This document shows, one piece after another, positions 1 through 13,000 of a stretch of DNA of 64,000 nucleotides. A program made the translations under genes and the position numbers. Positions within the stretch are counted from its first letter, which is position 1, and each line of letters begins with the position of its first letter. Origin of the DNA: Dendrolimus kikuchii. Its lineage: Eukaryota; Arthropoda; Insecta; Lepidoptera; Lasiocampidae. The notes beneath the pieces are model-generated. The model saw only the letters and a program-made list of their open reading frames with translations, was not told the DNA's origin and made no database searches. The DNA is taken from assembly GCA_019925095.2 (NCBI GenBank), contig CM034394.1:5654272-5718271 (forward strand). The letters run 5' to 3'.

Positions 1-160
1 GCTACTGAAACGTGGCCGAAACGTCGGAATAAAAATCAAATAAAATACCGCGCTTAAAATCTTTAAAACGTAGTTTTCTTATAAACTAGGACATATCCGC
101 GACTTTGTCCACGCTTGACTTGAAATCTCCGGAGCACACAGTACCGCAGCTATCGTTTCA

Positions 161-620
161 GTGAAAACTGTCGAAATAAGCAAATTTTTATGCATCCGAA
201 CAACTACAAACCTGTCACGGGAAAATTCTCGCGGGATTCGCGGGATAAACAATATCACATATTTTATTACAAAAAATTCGCTATCGACCAGTGAAAAAAA
301 CACATTGGAATTAGATTTTTTTAATCTGGCCATTTTAAATCATTCCCAGAAAAATTCCCGCGGGATTCCCACGATAAAAGTAGTGCACATTTTAAGTCTA
401 AGAATTTGCTGTCAATCAGCGAAAATCACATCGAAATCGGTCCAGTAGTTTTTACCTGAATCCCGAATAAACAGAAACAGACAATAAATATAAGTAAAAA
501 AATTCAGCTTATTCTTCATGTAGTCAATTCCAGTTGTTTTTTTTAATAGCTTCAATGTTCATTCATGTCAACACGGCATGTTTAAAATTTTGCAATATTA
601 TAGGTATATGATTTTGATTA
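161..620. repeat. Interspersed repeat with CCCGCGGGATTC blocks
   Basis: Two internal units (GGGAAAATTCTCGCGGGATT and AGAAAAATTCCCGCGGGATT) and the end CAATTCCAGTTGTTTTTTTT, TTTCATGTC-like, ACACGGCATGTTTAAAATTT. Related to 58120-58690 and 4455-4545. Probably a non-autonomous DNA element; no coding sequence. Confidence 0.5.
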
Positions 621-849
621 TAATATACAAATAATATACGTATACATACCCTTTTTACCATGTTGTGAAGGTGAACAAAAATAATGCTAGTGTAACCCTG
701 GCAAGGCAAATGTAACATATTGGTTACATCGTTTAAAAACCACCAACCCCCCTTGGCCTTAAGGAATGGATATTACACGCGCTACGTGTTATGTATCCCC
801 AAAAATAGGATGTTTAACTATTATTATATTGATCGATTATTGTTTTCAG

Positions 850-1043
850 AAAGGCCATCCATGTCCGGATACACAAGAGTTGAGTCCGGGGAAATGGGGC
901 GGGAGGACCATAGCGGAATGTAAATGCCCGCCGGGAACAGCCCAATTGCCGCACACCACCACCTGTCACAAGTTATTCGAGAAAGGACCCTGCAGGACTG
1001 GAGAGTACTTCGCACCGGTCGAGGAGTCTTTCAACAAGAGAGG
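850..1043 (+). CDS. DUF4789 gene, visible exon 1 (residues 1-64 plus split codon)
   Basis: The acceptor is a pyrimidine tract ending TTTTCAG at 849. The frame opens with KGHPCPDTQELSPGKW, continues through ECKCPPGTAQ and ends with FEKGPCRTGEYFAPVEES. The donor used is GTAGGT at 1044, leaving two bases (GG). A second GTAAGC donor at 1048 would include an in-frame TAG and is therefore rejected. The two bases join the first base of the exon at 7440 to restore a Gly codon, which supports the choice. Confidence 0.85.
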
Positions 1044-4000
1044 GTAGGTAAGCATCTCGTCGGTAGAAAGATAAGTGGCTCAGGCTACATATCGATGGGT
1101 GTCAAGTAAACATATATCAGTAAAATAGCAATAATATTGTTACGAGTGCGTGACTCGAATTAAAATGCCGTTAGAATGACTATAGAGTTTATTAGAACTA
1201 TACAAACACGTATAACAGAGGTACAAATGTAATGCAGAATGTCTTAATTCAATAAAACGAGCAAACTCCGTCACTTATTAGATTCCCGGTTGTAGTACAC
1301 ACGTCTCGTTTCGCTCGTGGTTATCGCTCGACTGCCTCCCCCTCCATCAGGTCATTCTTTTATACTGCACAAATGGAATGTCCCCGTATCTAAGTCGACT
1401 TAATCCGTCACACCTGGCTAATGACTCGGCTGCAAACTGCCATAAAAGAGTACAATAAAACAATGGGCTGTTTTCTAATCCCAAATTTTAAACACAAAGT
1501 AAACAAAAGAAGATGATCATAAAAGAGTTACAATTAATTTAAATGCCGGCAGGTAATGAGTTTTGTTTCAGATATGCAGGTGGATTTTGTTTTTGTCGGG
1601 ACCTGAATTGTAACAATATCTTCTAAATTATCAAGCTAATGATACCACTTTAGTTTTCTTCAAAATTGACCTCGGGACTTCTTTTAGTATTTTTCGCAAT
1701 TTCGTGTAGTTTAAGATTTAGCCCTGAAGGCCTACTTGAAGAATTCACCTGTGCGTCTAATAGTAATATAATAAAATAGCAAATTATGAAGTCAATTATG
1801 TATATCAACATTATTCCTACGATTCTTTTTGTATACCATGAGTATAGTTCTACTTATCATGGGACATATTATTATCACTCTCGGAGACTTTTCATCCAAT
1901 GTTTCTGAAAAAATCGACTACAGTTTTACCGGCGCCTGCGAACGCGTCGTAGATCTTGGCCGCGTTTCCATTCCAATCCCGGTGTTTCGCATCGATCTTC
2001 TTGAAAATCTTTTTGGTTTTCTCGTCTTCTGCAAAGGAGACGGGGACTTTTGGTTAGAAAAAAAATGTAATGAGTTGATATATGGCTTAAAAAAAGCGTT
2101 ATATTTTTGTAATTAGAAAATGGAAAACATCAGTAAATTCTATCTGGAAGATGAGAAATTTTAAAATTAACTTCATAAATAAAATAAGTTATCGATTACT
2201 ATAATTTAAATATAAGTCGGTGATCTAGGCTCATTATTCTACTTATAGTCTTGAGGGACTATGGGTAGAATACAATACAAATTTAAGTTTTCTTTTATTG
2301 TATTCGATTATATGTAATTTATAATTGTTTTGTGAAAAAAGATGTATGTATGTGAATGAATTTCTACAATTAATAATATGAGAACACCACACGATTAATT
2401 TATTCAAAATAACTAAACTCACTAGAATTATAAAAAAAATATCAACATAATTGTAACAAATCTTAAAATCACTCTCATCTTTTTTCATTCTGGGCCCAAG
2501 AACGTGTAAAATCGTATCCGTCTCCTTTACATATTATCACGCCTGTCTCCCACAGGGATGCGCACTCGGAGACGATAGATAACCACTTGCTACGAGCGAG
2601 CCACAGGTCTTTTATATTTTTTTTCAGACATACATGTTAATTTCATGTGCTTTTGAAATTACATACTAATCTTCAAAATATCTGGTATTTAATCATAGTA
2701 ATTACCTCCCGTCTCCTAGAATCAACTCTAGCATTCATATTGCTTTTATTCTGATTTCTTGCTATACATACCAATATAACTAGAAGTCGTGACTAACGGT
2801 TTCGCCTGTTTTTATCTACTTTCAATTTTCTACTTAATTTAGGGATCCAGTCGTGTAGCATAATTGCTAGCGCACGCGCCCCACACTCAAAGGGTTCAGG
2901 TTCGAATCCTGCCCGGAACACATGCATCACTTAGGCCGTTTCTGACCTAATGTGCATATTGTTACAATTACCGCGTGCTAACAACGACGAAGGAAAACAT
3001 CGTGATGAAACCTGCACATCAAGAGAGCCGATGTGTCAAACTTGTCAAGCCGCCTTGGACAAGCGTGGCTTGGGTATACTGTCCGTTCCTCAATAGTGGA
3101 AGGCCCGAGCCCAGCAGTGGGACGTTTATGGGCTGTTATTATTATATTTTTTATATATTAATCTAGGGATCTACTACTTATTGAAGGATTTATAGTTTCG
3201 AATACCAATTTATTATGATTTATCATTTAAAAATATTTTACGGATTAAATTATTGAAAATAAAATTATTTACTGTGCTATTTCGGTATAAAATCTAGTTT
3301 TTTTTTTTTTAATCTGGTTCCAACGCTTCACTTTTATAACCGCACCGCTCGCCAGCGACGAGATATTCACCCCCATTTTTTCTAGAACATTTATTCCGCG
3401 TACAACAATGATCTGGAGGGAACAATCCGCCGCGGTTTTCCCTTTGCGCTACGACATGGGGTTCTTTAAGAAGGGCGTTATAGAAATTCTTAGAGGTCGG
3501 CGACGGTAACCACTTTCCAACAAGTGAGCCGTCTGCCTGTTTGTCTGCTTCAGGTAGTAAAATAAACAAAATATATAAAAATATGATATAAAAGATAAGA
3601 CGTCAAAAAGAGATAAAAGAATGATCTGTGGCGGCTTGTAGTCATACAAGATTTAGGAGGTTTGCAGTGTTATGTTCTTTTTACGTACCGATTGTGTTTC
3701 ATAGTATTTCACAGTTCTTAATAGATAACATGGTACTTACGAATCGAAATGATAGCTCTGAAATTAGTATCATCATTGCGTTCAGTTTTAGTGTTTATAT
3801 TCTCTACGTTACTTTTTACATTATTGCAATGTAAGACTGCTTCTGAAAAAAGTTTGGAAAAGAGTACTAAAGAATATATTTAATTTGGATTTTTTAAACT
3901 ATATATATAGATATATATATATATATTCTAGCGGCCCCGGCAAGAAAATTATAGAACCCGATCCCAGAGCCACGTGCCGGTTCTAATTGCGAATCTAAAC

Positions 4001-7000
4001 CATCCGGGTACCCCAAAATAACCAAAATCGCTCCAGGTGATTAGGAGGATTACAGAACCCGATCTCAGCGCCACCTACCGGTTCTAATTGTGAATCTAAA
4101 AGAGTAATATATTTTTTTTTATTCTAAGTCATTACAAAATAAAATTAAAAATCTTGCCAAAAAATTAAAGTTTATAATTAACAAATAAAAAATAGGGGTT
4201 GATCGTAGAGGGGTGAAAATTTAGGGTTGGATGTATTTTTTAATGCTGTATCCTAAAAAAATAAAATTTATCTAAAAATAAAAAATAAAAATTTAGGGGT
4301 GGACTACCCTTAACATTTAGGGGGATGAAAAATAGACGTTGTCTGATTCTCAGACCTACCCAATATGCACACAAAATTTCACGAGAATCGGTCAAGCCGT
4401 TTGGGAGGAGTATGGGAACGAACATTGTGACACGAGAATTTTATATATAAGATATAGAAGAAATCTAAAAAAAATGCATCGTGTTCTCCATCGTTTATAT
4501 ATAGTCTATTCCAGTTGTTTTTTTTAAATAACTTCAATTAACAGTTTCTTCTACGACTTATTCCAATATACAATTTTTATTACCACTTATTCCAAGAACT
4601 AAAAACACAATAGAAATCAACATTTCAACAAGTAAAATACACACGTCAGTACTTCTATACGGTATGTTTATTACCTATGTGTTATTGTTGATAAGCATTA
4701 GTTAAACCACGTGACAGGCTTACGCGTCAAATATGCTTGAGAAATATTAATTTGGTCCATTTTTTTTAAGAGGTGGAAATGTTGTATGTTTACAGTTCAC
4801 TCTGCTGTTCAGGGGCAGGCATAAAGTAATGTGGGACTTGGCGACTGTCGGATATGTTTTTAAAATTTAAAACCACTACGCTGTCCATTTTATCACTCCA
4901 AGGCAGGGTCGTGGGAATACATATTTATCCAACGCCAAAGTTTTGCAGCTTGAAGTAACATTTAATATGTTTGACTACGAAGTCAGTTAAAAATTTAATG
5001 AAGTGCTAACTTCTTATGGGAGGGTAAACCGCTTCGTTACGTAACGCGTTACGGCGCCAGTCTGTCTGGCTCCTCTTTCTCTCTCGCATACGGCAGCGGT
5101 AGGAAGGCTAAGGTATCACTTCTGTAGGGCGTCCCGAGAGGCACACGTTTTTTTATTTACTTTAATGTAGTTAACAAATCGTTAATATTAATTATAATCT
5201 TTTGGTTATGCAATAAATTTGTAATTTAAAAATAAATAATATATATATAAATTATTTATCTGTGCAGGAACGGAGAAAGAATAAAATTTTCTGCGGCCGG
5301 GCGGCCTGTCATAAGAGGCGACAAAACAACCCACAGCCAGGTGGTAGGGTATTTGCCCGGCTGGATGGCTACCACCCCTGGTCTAGAGTATGCCGCCATA
5401 ACAAACTTGTGTTGTGTTCCGGCATTAGTGACCAGGTTCCAGTCTCCGTTAAGAGTAGCAGCGCATTTGTAGCACCTTTGGCAAATGTCCATAGGCGATG
5501 GTAACCGCTTTCCATCAAGTAGGCCGTCTGCCTGTCTGCTGAACTCTTGCAATAAAAAAAAAAAAACAAAAAAACCTGTATTATAAATGATAAATGTTTG
5601 GCGCCTGCCACACTGGGGTCAAATGTTTACAGTCACATTGCACAATGTCACATAATCCGAGAACGCCGAATATTTTATATTGCAACAGTCCACTGTGCTT
5701 CCTAATATTGGATATATTCATATAATTTTTGTTGCGAGAGCGTTACAACATTAGAGAACGTGCTGTGTTGACATTGAGTGATTCATTTCTATTACTTTTA
5801 AAGCTTTTATCGCCGAAACAACAATTGGAATTGATTGTAACTGTTATTTACGATGCATGATGGTTTTGCAGTAATCAGAAAATAATATTGTATTATATGT
5901 ATTTTCAGTTAGCATATTTTCATATTGTTATCGCCTTCGTCCTCTGTTTTAGAATAGAATGGAAAACACTTTATTGTTCACCAAATAAACAATTACAGAA
6001 TAAATAATTACAATTATTTAACGGCAATGCAAATGGCGGCCTTATCGCTCAAAGCGATCTCTTCCAGGCTACCTGACTGAGAGGATATTTGTAATAACTT
6101 ATGTCTAGGTATAATTAAATAAAAAAGGACGAACAGTACAAATGTACAATGTGGACAGTAAACAGCGAAGTTAAGAAGAATAGAAATATATATATTTTAT
6201 TACAAACTAAGGTAATGCTTTTCCGTTTTGTGACGTGACGGAGGGTTTTCTGTTTTTACAACTACAACAAGGGAGAGGTTATTAGGACCTTTCGTATTTT
6301 CATATTCTAGTATAGTTAGTAACTTTGGAATGCGCTGCCTCTTACTGTCAGAGGCCAAAACATCGCCTACATTTAAGAACACACTCAGAAAACACTACTT
6401 TTTCTTAAATAATTATGCCTAATTCTTATACTATAAATTATATAACTAAACACACACTCACACACACACACACACACCACACCACGCACACACACATACA
6501 CACGCATATATATATATGTATATATTTATATGTATTTAATTGATAAAATAAGTAGTTTAAGTATGTTTGTTCATGATATACCTAATAATCTGCACCACCT
6601 ACATCGCCAGATTAGGTTAAACTATTCCTTAATTAATTGGTTAGGTTGCCTGGAAGAAACTGCTTTCAGTTATAAGGGCGCCTATTGTTTCTACCATGAC
6701 AGTATTGCAATTGTGTATTTTTGAAATTGTATATTTAGTGAGCAATAAAGTGTTATCTATCCATCTATCTATAGTTTCGTAAATATAGTCCTAGTATTTT
6801 CTTACGTTTTCGCGATTACTACATATAATTTAAAATTCATTTTAACGGTTATTAGCGCGGCATTTTATTCGATTTTTATTTCGACCACTTTTCAGTAGTC
6901 GTGATCACGTGATCGTAAATAGTTCGACTTAGATAAATAGTTTTAGAATAGAATTATAATATGCACACAGTAATTTATAAAATTAATATTGATTTTTATT

Positions 7001-10000
7001 TTTTTGGATTCTATAGCAATTATGACACAAACTTGAATTGATTGACAAAATCTGTATTAATAGAAGCGAAGCTATGGGCAGAAACTATTTAACTATGAAA
7101 GTATTTTTTTTATCGCGTGAGTTCGACAGGCAGACAACACACTGCCGGAAAGCTGTTACTGTCGCTTATGGACATTTGGAACACTGAACACAACTCAAGG
7201 TTGTTATGGCAGCATACTTTAGACCAGAAGTGGTAGGTAGGTATCCAGACGAGCAAATGCCCTACCACATGGCTGTGGGTTGTTGTGTCGCCTCATACGC
7301 CAGGCCGCCTATGCGCAGGAAATTGTATTCTTTCTCCGTTCCTGCACAGATAGAGTAAAACACCCATCTGACGTAATCCACGTTAGATGGGTATTCTTAA
7401 CAAATGAGTAATCCGAATTTCCCATATTACGTATTCCAGCGAGAGGCAAGGCATGTGTGTGCGGCCGCAGCAATGCGCGGACGAGACCTTGCTTTACTGG
7501 CCGGCCGACGGCCGATGCTACTACCGGCTTAGCCAAGGCCCCTGCTACTCTGGCGATGTATTGGACATAGGAGATGACGGACTGGCTAATTGCACAGTAA
7601 GCTTACGCATTCTATATTAAACTGCATTTATATAGCTGCTCGCTCCAGCCTTTTAAACTAGCTTCTGTATAACGTTTATGTTTTCAATTGAAATATTCTT
7701 AATATGTCATTATATTGCGACAGTAACAATGTCTTTTGTTTGTTACAACTCCATTCATTCTTTGAAAAGTAATTGTAATACAACTTTTATACGTAATTTA
7801 AAAAAAAGAGCCTGAGAAAATATACAAATAATTACGATGAAGAAATCCTTTTTAGCTAGACGTGATGCTGGAGAGTTTCTTGCCTATCTTCTCCTTTGAA
7901 CAGCGATAAAACACTGCGGTGTACACGGAATAGGAAGTAGATTAAAATTTTGACATATATGTATGACCAACATAAAGTGTTCCCAGTGTAACTTATTTTG
8001 AATTTAAGACGAGTTCAATGTAAGGTAAAGTCAGCCGTAGTTGACATCTTTGGAACTACGCGGTAACAGAACAAACGCGAACCTAATTATTAAAAAAAAT
8101 CGCATAATTTAGGCTGCGTACATCCTGTGACTCAATGTACCAAATACAGCTGGCTATCCCTTGGTTATTTAGCACTTTAAGGAAAATTCTTATATTAATC
8201 GTGTCTCAACAAATTACAATGTTTTAGCTGCATCACATGATTTAGATTTATTTAATGACAAACTACAAACTTTTTAGTAAGACACTGGTTACAAACATAG
8301 CAGGTTAATCGTTTATATATCTGATGTATTTTAAATTGATTTATTTCTTCTTTTTTTTTCATACTGTTTTATAATAATTATATCATCATAATTTGTTACT
8401 GTTGTACAATGAAGCCGTATAGATGATATAGATGACTACATGTGAAAACTGTTAATAGTTTATAGTTTTTTAAATAGTATGTATTCAGTTGTAAGAATTT
8501 TTGGCAGGAACTGAAAGGTGTTCTGTGTTGTTCTGTGCAGTTTTATTTTCTAAAAATGTGTAAAATTCCTCTCTAAAATAAACAGTAGTTGTAGGATATT
8601 GATAGTTTTAAGTAGTAATTATGTGTTTTTGTGAAAATGTGAACTATATAGTCAAATGTAGCCTTTCGAGTTGTCACAAGAACTCCGTTGAATGGTGTCA
8701 GTTGATAACCTACAGTTCAGCTGAGTTATACATAGGTTTAAGAAAATGAAGAAACTATATTGCAATTTTAGATCTGGCTTAAAGGCCTAGCTGCCAAGCC
8801 ATAAACTTAAATAAATAAAATATAATAATTTTCGAATTTTCCAGTGCGCAACCGATGGTCCTAACCATTGGCCAACAGATGGCGGTTGTTACGCGCACTA
8901 CACGCGAGGACCCTGCGAGAAGGGAAAGCTCTTTCTACCAGGCCCAAAGTGTGGCTGCGAGACTCATCTGCCACATTATAACAACGCTACTGGAGGATGT
9001 TACGAGTTGGGTAGGACTTTTGATTTTATATCGGCAAATTCATACTCAATTATTAAATTAATCTTAATTTTTTGTTGCTCCTTCCCAGCTTTTGAAATAT
9101 AAAATACAAAATACAGCGTTTCAAGTATATGTATTTAAAATACAAATACAAAATACAAATTACAAAATACCGTCAGGTGTTAGTTTATGTAAATAAAATA
9201 CTCACAAAAAATCAAATAATAATTATTATTAGGTCCTTGCCTATGTAACTGCCGTTTTTTTCTGAAATAGGTTAACCTAATTTTATTAAAAAAAAATTAT
9301 TCTAATCTCCACGGCCTTGAAGATAGGGATATTTCCATCTTGTTCTTCTTGTTCTCCGTCGTCACACTCTTGGAAGAGTGGTCGTGGTCCTCATGGTACA
9401 GGGGTGGTGGCAAGCTTCACAATTCGTCACCATTTCCATCTTGTAGGTACGCGTAGATTTTGGTGGTTCCACCCGAATCTATGCGTGCTTATATGGGTCC
9501 CATGGCAGGCAATGCACAAGGACTGAAACAGCTCGCTTTTTTGAAGTCGTTCATGAGGTGACCGACAAAGTTTTTGGGCAGTATCCTTTTGCAGAGGTAG
9601 TCATACTCGAGAATTTAAATGCTCATTACGCTGAGTGGTTGGGTTCCCCAAGAACTGATCTGTCAGGGACTACTGCCTACGAAGTTGCTATCGCTAATGA
9701 ATTCACTCAGGTGATTACGGAGTTTACCCGAATACCGGATAGAGTGGATCATGAGTCTTCTTTGCTGGATCTTCTGCTGACCATACACCCGGAGAACTAC
9801 CAGATCTCCATCAGTGCTCCACTGGGAACCTCTAATCATTGTCTGGTATCTTTGGTGGTGCCCCTTCCTATTCCCAATCGGACTCGTCCCGCTGGACGAC
9901 GGAAGGTGTGGCGATACAGGTCAGCAGATTGGGATGGACTCCGTGAATTCTATGCATCCTACCCATAGAGGCAGTTATGTTTCTCGTCGGAAGCTTCTGA

Positions 10001-13000
10001 TCCGAGCACAGACTGGATCGCCGATGTAGTACTGCAGCGAATAACATGTTTAATTCCAAACTCAACTGTACCTATCGGTGGTACGAGTAAACCACAATGG
10101 TTCAAAAAGCACAGCAGTGAAGCTGTAAAGCTAAAGAAACAGGCTTATCCAGCCTGGACTGCAGCGCGGGCTCGTCAGGCTCCAAGTTCCTCTGACCTGA
10201 AAAAGTGATACAATGCCGCCCCCAGGTCCCTCGAAAAACAGCTCGCAAGAGCAAAATTCGATCACATCGGCAGAATTGGTGAACGCCTCTCTAGCTACTC
10301 TTCTGGGAATAGAGCTTTTTAGGCCCTCACCAAAGCTGTCCAAGGAAACTTGTCGGGCTTCTCTTCCACCTCTGCGCATAGTGGACGACCGTCTGGTACA
10401 CGCCGCCAAAGATAAAGTCAATCTTCTGGATGAAATCTTTGCGGCCAATTCAACTCTGAGACATAGGAGAAACTCCACCTACAATCCCTGAGTGTGAGTC
10501 TAGAATGTCGGAGGTGCGCTTTACTCAAAAAGCAGTCCGATGTGCTCTCCTCTCCCTCGACGTCAAAAACTCTTCTGGCCCTGATGGCAATCCTGCCATT
10601 GTGCTGCAGACGTGTTTAGCTGAGCTGTCTCCAGCCAGTCCTTGCCCGACTTTTCACTCTCTCTTACTACAAGGGTTGTGTCCTCGCTTCGTGTAAGATT
10701 GCCCATGTACACCTTGCCCCCAAAAAAGGGGACATAACAGACACGTCGAATAGGCCTATAACAATAACCTTTTTGCTCTCAATGGTGATGGAGCGTATTA
10801 TCAACACGCAGCTCTTGTGTTACCTCGAAGATTCTCAGCTGCTAAACGATCGGCAATACGGCTTCCGCCACGGTCGCTCAGTTCGGGATCTCTTGGTTTA
10901 CCTAACCCACCGTTGGGCTGAAGCCATTGAGAGCAAAGGGGAAGCACTGGCAGTTAGTCTAGAATTTTAGATATTGCTAAGACCTTCGACCGGGTCTGGC
11001 ACAGGGCTCTTCTATCGGAGCGGCCATCGTTTGGAATACCCGAAGGGCCTTGCACCTGGATATCCAGCTTTTTTGATGAGCGCAGCATTCAAGTCGTTGT
11101 CGACGGTTGTTGCTCAAGTTTCAAGCCCATCAACGCTGGTGTGCCCCAGGGTTGTGTGCTATCGCCAACGTTGTTCTTCTTACATATCAATGATATGTTG
11201 TCTATTCGCAACATTCATTCCAATGCGGATGATAGCACAGGCGATGCGCAGTACTCTGGTCGTGCAAACTTCCCTCGATCATTTATGGAGGAAAGTTGGG
11301 TTAGATTTGTATCTGAAGTAGAGTATTCCTTAGAGTGAGTCTCTGAATGGGGGAGACAAAACCTTGTCCATTTCAACCCCAAGAAGTCATAGGTCTACGT
11401 ATTCTCTGCCAAAAAAACTCCATTCGAGCAATCGCTTCAGTTCCAAGGAACTCCCCTTACCACCTCCAAGAGTATTGGGATCCTCAGTGTTGACATCGCG
11501 AACGATGTTCAGGGGCCATCTTGAAGGCAAGGCAAAACTCGCCTCTAAGAAGCTGGGAATGTTAAACGGGTCCAAACAGTATTTCACACCGTGGCAACGC
11601 TTTGTGCTTTGTAAAACCCAGGTGAGCCCGCATATGGAGTACTGCTCACACTTTTGGGCTGGAGCACCTGGCTACCAACTCGCTCCCCTAGACTGTATTC
11701 AACGTCGAGCTATTCACGTTGTTGATGATTCCACACTCACAGATGGTCTAGATAGGCTTAGCCTTATGAGAGACTTCGCTTCTCTCTACGTATTCTACTG
11801 ACTATAACGGGGAGTATTCGGAAGAACTGTATAGAATGGTGTATTCGTCCTCTTTCTACCATGGAACTGCTCGCCATGTGTTGGGATTTCACCCCCACTT
11901 CCTTAAGCCGCTTCGCTCATGTACGCACCGGTTCTGTATAACCTTTTTCAAAAAGGGTGTCATAAAATTTCTTCGAGGCTGGCAGCGGTTTGATGAAATC
12001 TCTGGTGTTGCAAATGTCCATAAGCGACAGTAACTGCTTTCTATCAGGTGGGCCGTCAGCCTGTCTGCTGTACTCCAGCTATAAAAAAAGATCGAAATTT
12101 CCAGAATGGAAGCGGGCAAACCAATAACAAGTGGTGCGTTCATTGTAGTGTTCACTCATAAAAGTCGTTGATGTTGCTTGTCGCTCTTGCCGCGTTGCTG
12201 CCACGACGGTACTCTTATTCCATATGTACTCGAATTTTTAACTATCCATGATGACGAAAAAGATTCAAATGCGAAGAAAACATAACACTTACCAATTAAT
12301 AAATGTCTAATTTTTAAAAAAGAATTTCGTGTTTTCAAAGTAAAATTAATTTGAAATTATACATCTTAGCCAAACAAAAATATTTATTTTAAATGGCCAG
12401 TACTGCAGAATGTACCTAATATTTAACGGTCACCATTTTGCTTATGAAAGCTATCGAGCGCTATTTTCTGAAGAACACACCCATTAATAAGGTAGCTATA
12501 AGGCTCTTTAATGTTTTTGAGCATAGTCCTAGAATGTAGTTCATATAATAAATATTTATTTTCATATTTGAATAAAACATGTTACTCTGCGAATGATTGC
12601 TAATACAATTTTTGAAGGCACCAAATTCTAAACAAACAGTTATAGTCGACGATGATGATATTTTTTTTCGTCTATTTTCAGAGTATTAAGTTTAAAATTG
12701 AATAAATAAATTTGTTGTCGTTGAATTTTCTAACAAATAAAGAGCACACAAAATCTGTAAGAAATGTATTTTTTCTTGTTTTTCTTATAATACGCTTCCC
12801 ACCTATTGCATTTTACTAAGTTTCTCTAAAAAGTTTGAAACCCTTAAAATTTCAGATACAGTCGGCCCTTGCCCAAAGGGTCATATATTCTCCATATCCG
12901 AAGTGACACCGCTTGGATCTCATGCCGAATGTAGATGCAAGTCTTTCCACGCAAGAGCGGCAGATGGCGCTTGTTATAGACTGTATACAAGGGGACCATG

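Noticed and set aside
1048..1053. Alternative donor GTAAGC after DUF4789 exon 1
   Set aside because: Using it would place an in-frame TAG (1045-1047) in the exon. The GTAGGT at 1044 keeps the frame and joins correctly to 7440.
1829..2116. 95-codon + strand ORF
   Set aside because: It overlaps the - strand candidate exon; the reading has no domain and extends into AT-rich intron on both sides. Treated as the shadow of that exon.
2856..2909. A genuine tRNA gene at the perfect A and B boxes
   Set aside because: No acceptor-stem complementarity or anticodon arm could be seen, and the sequence continues into a repeated SINE body.
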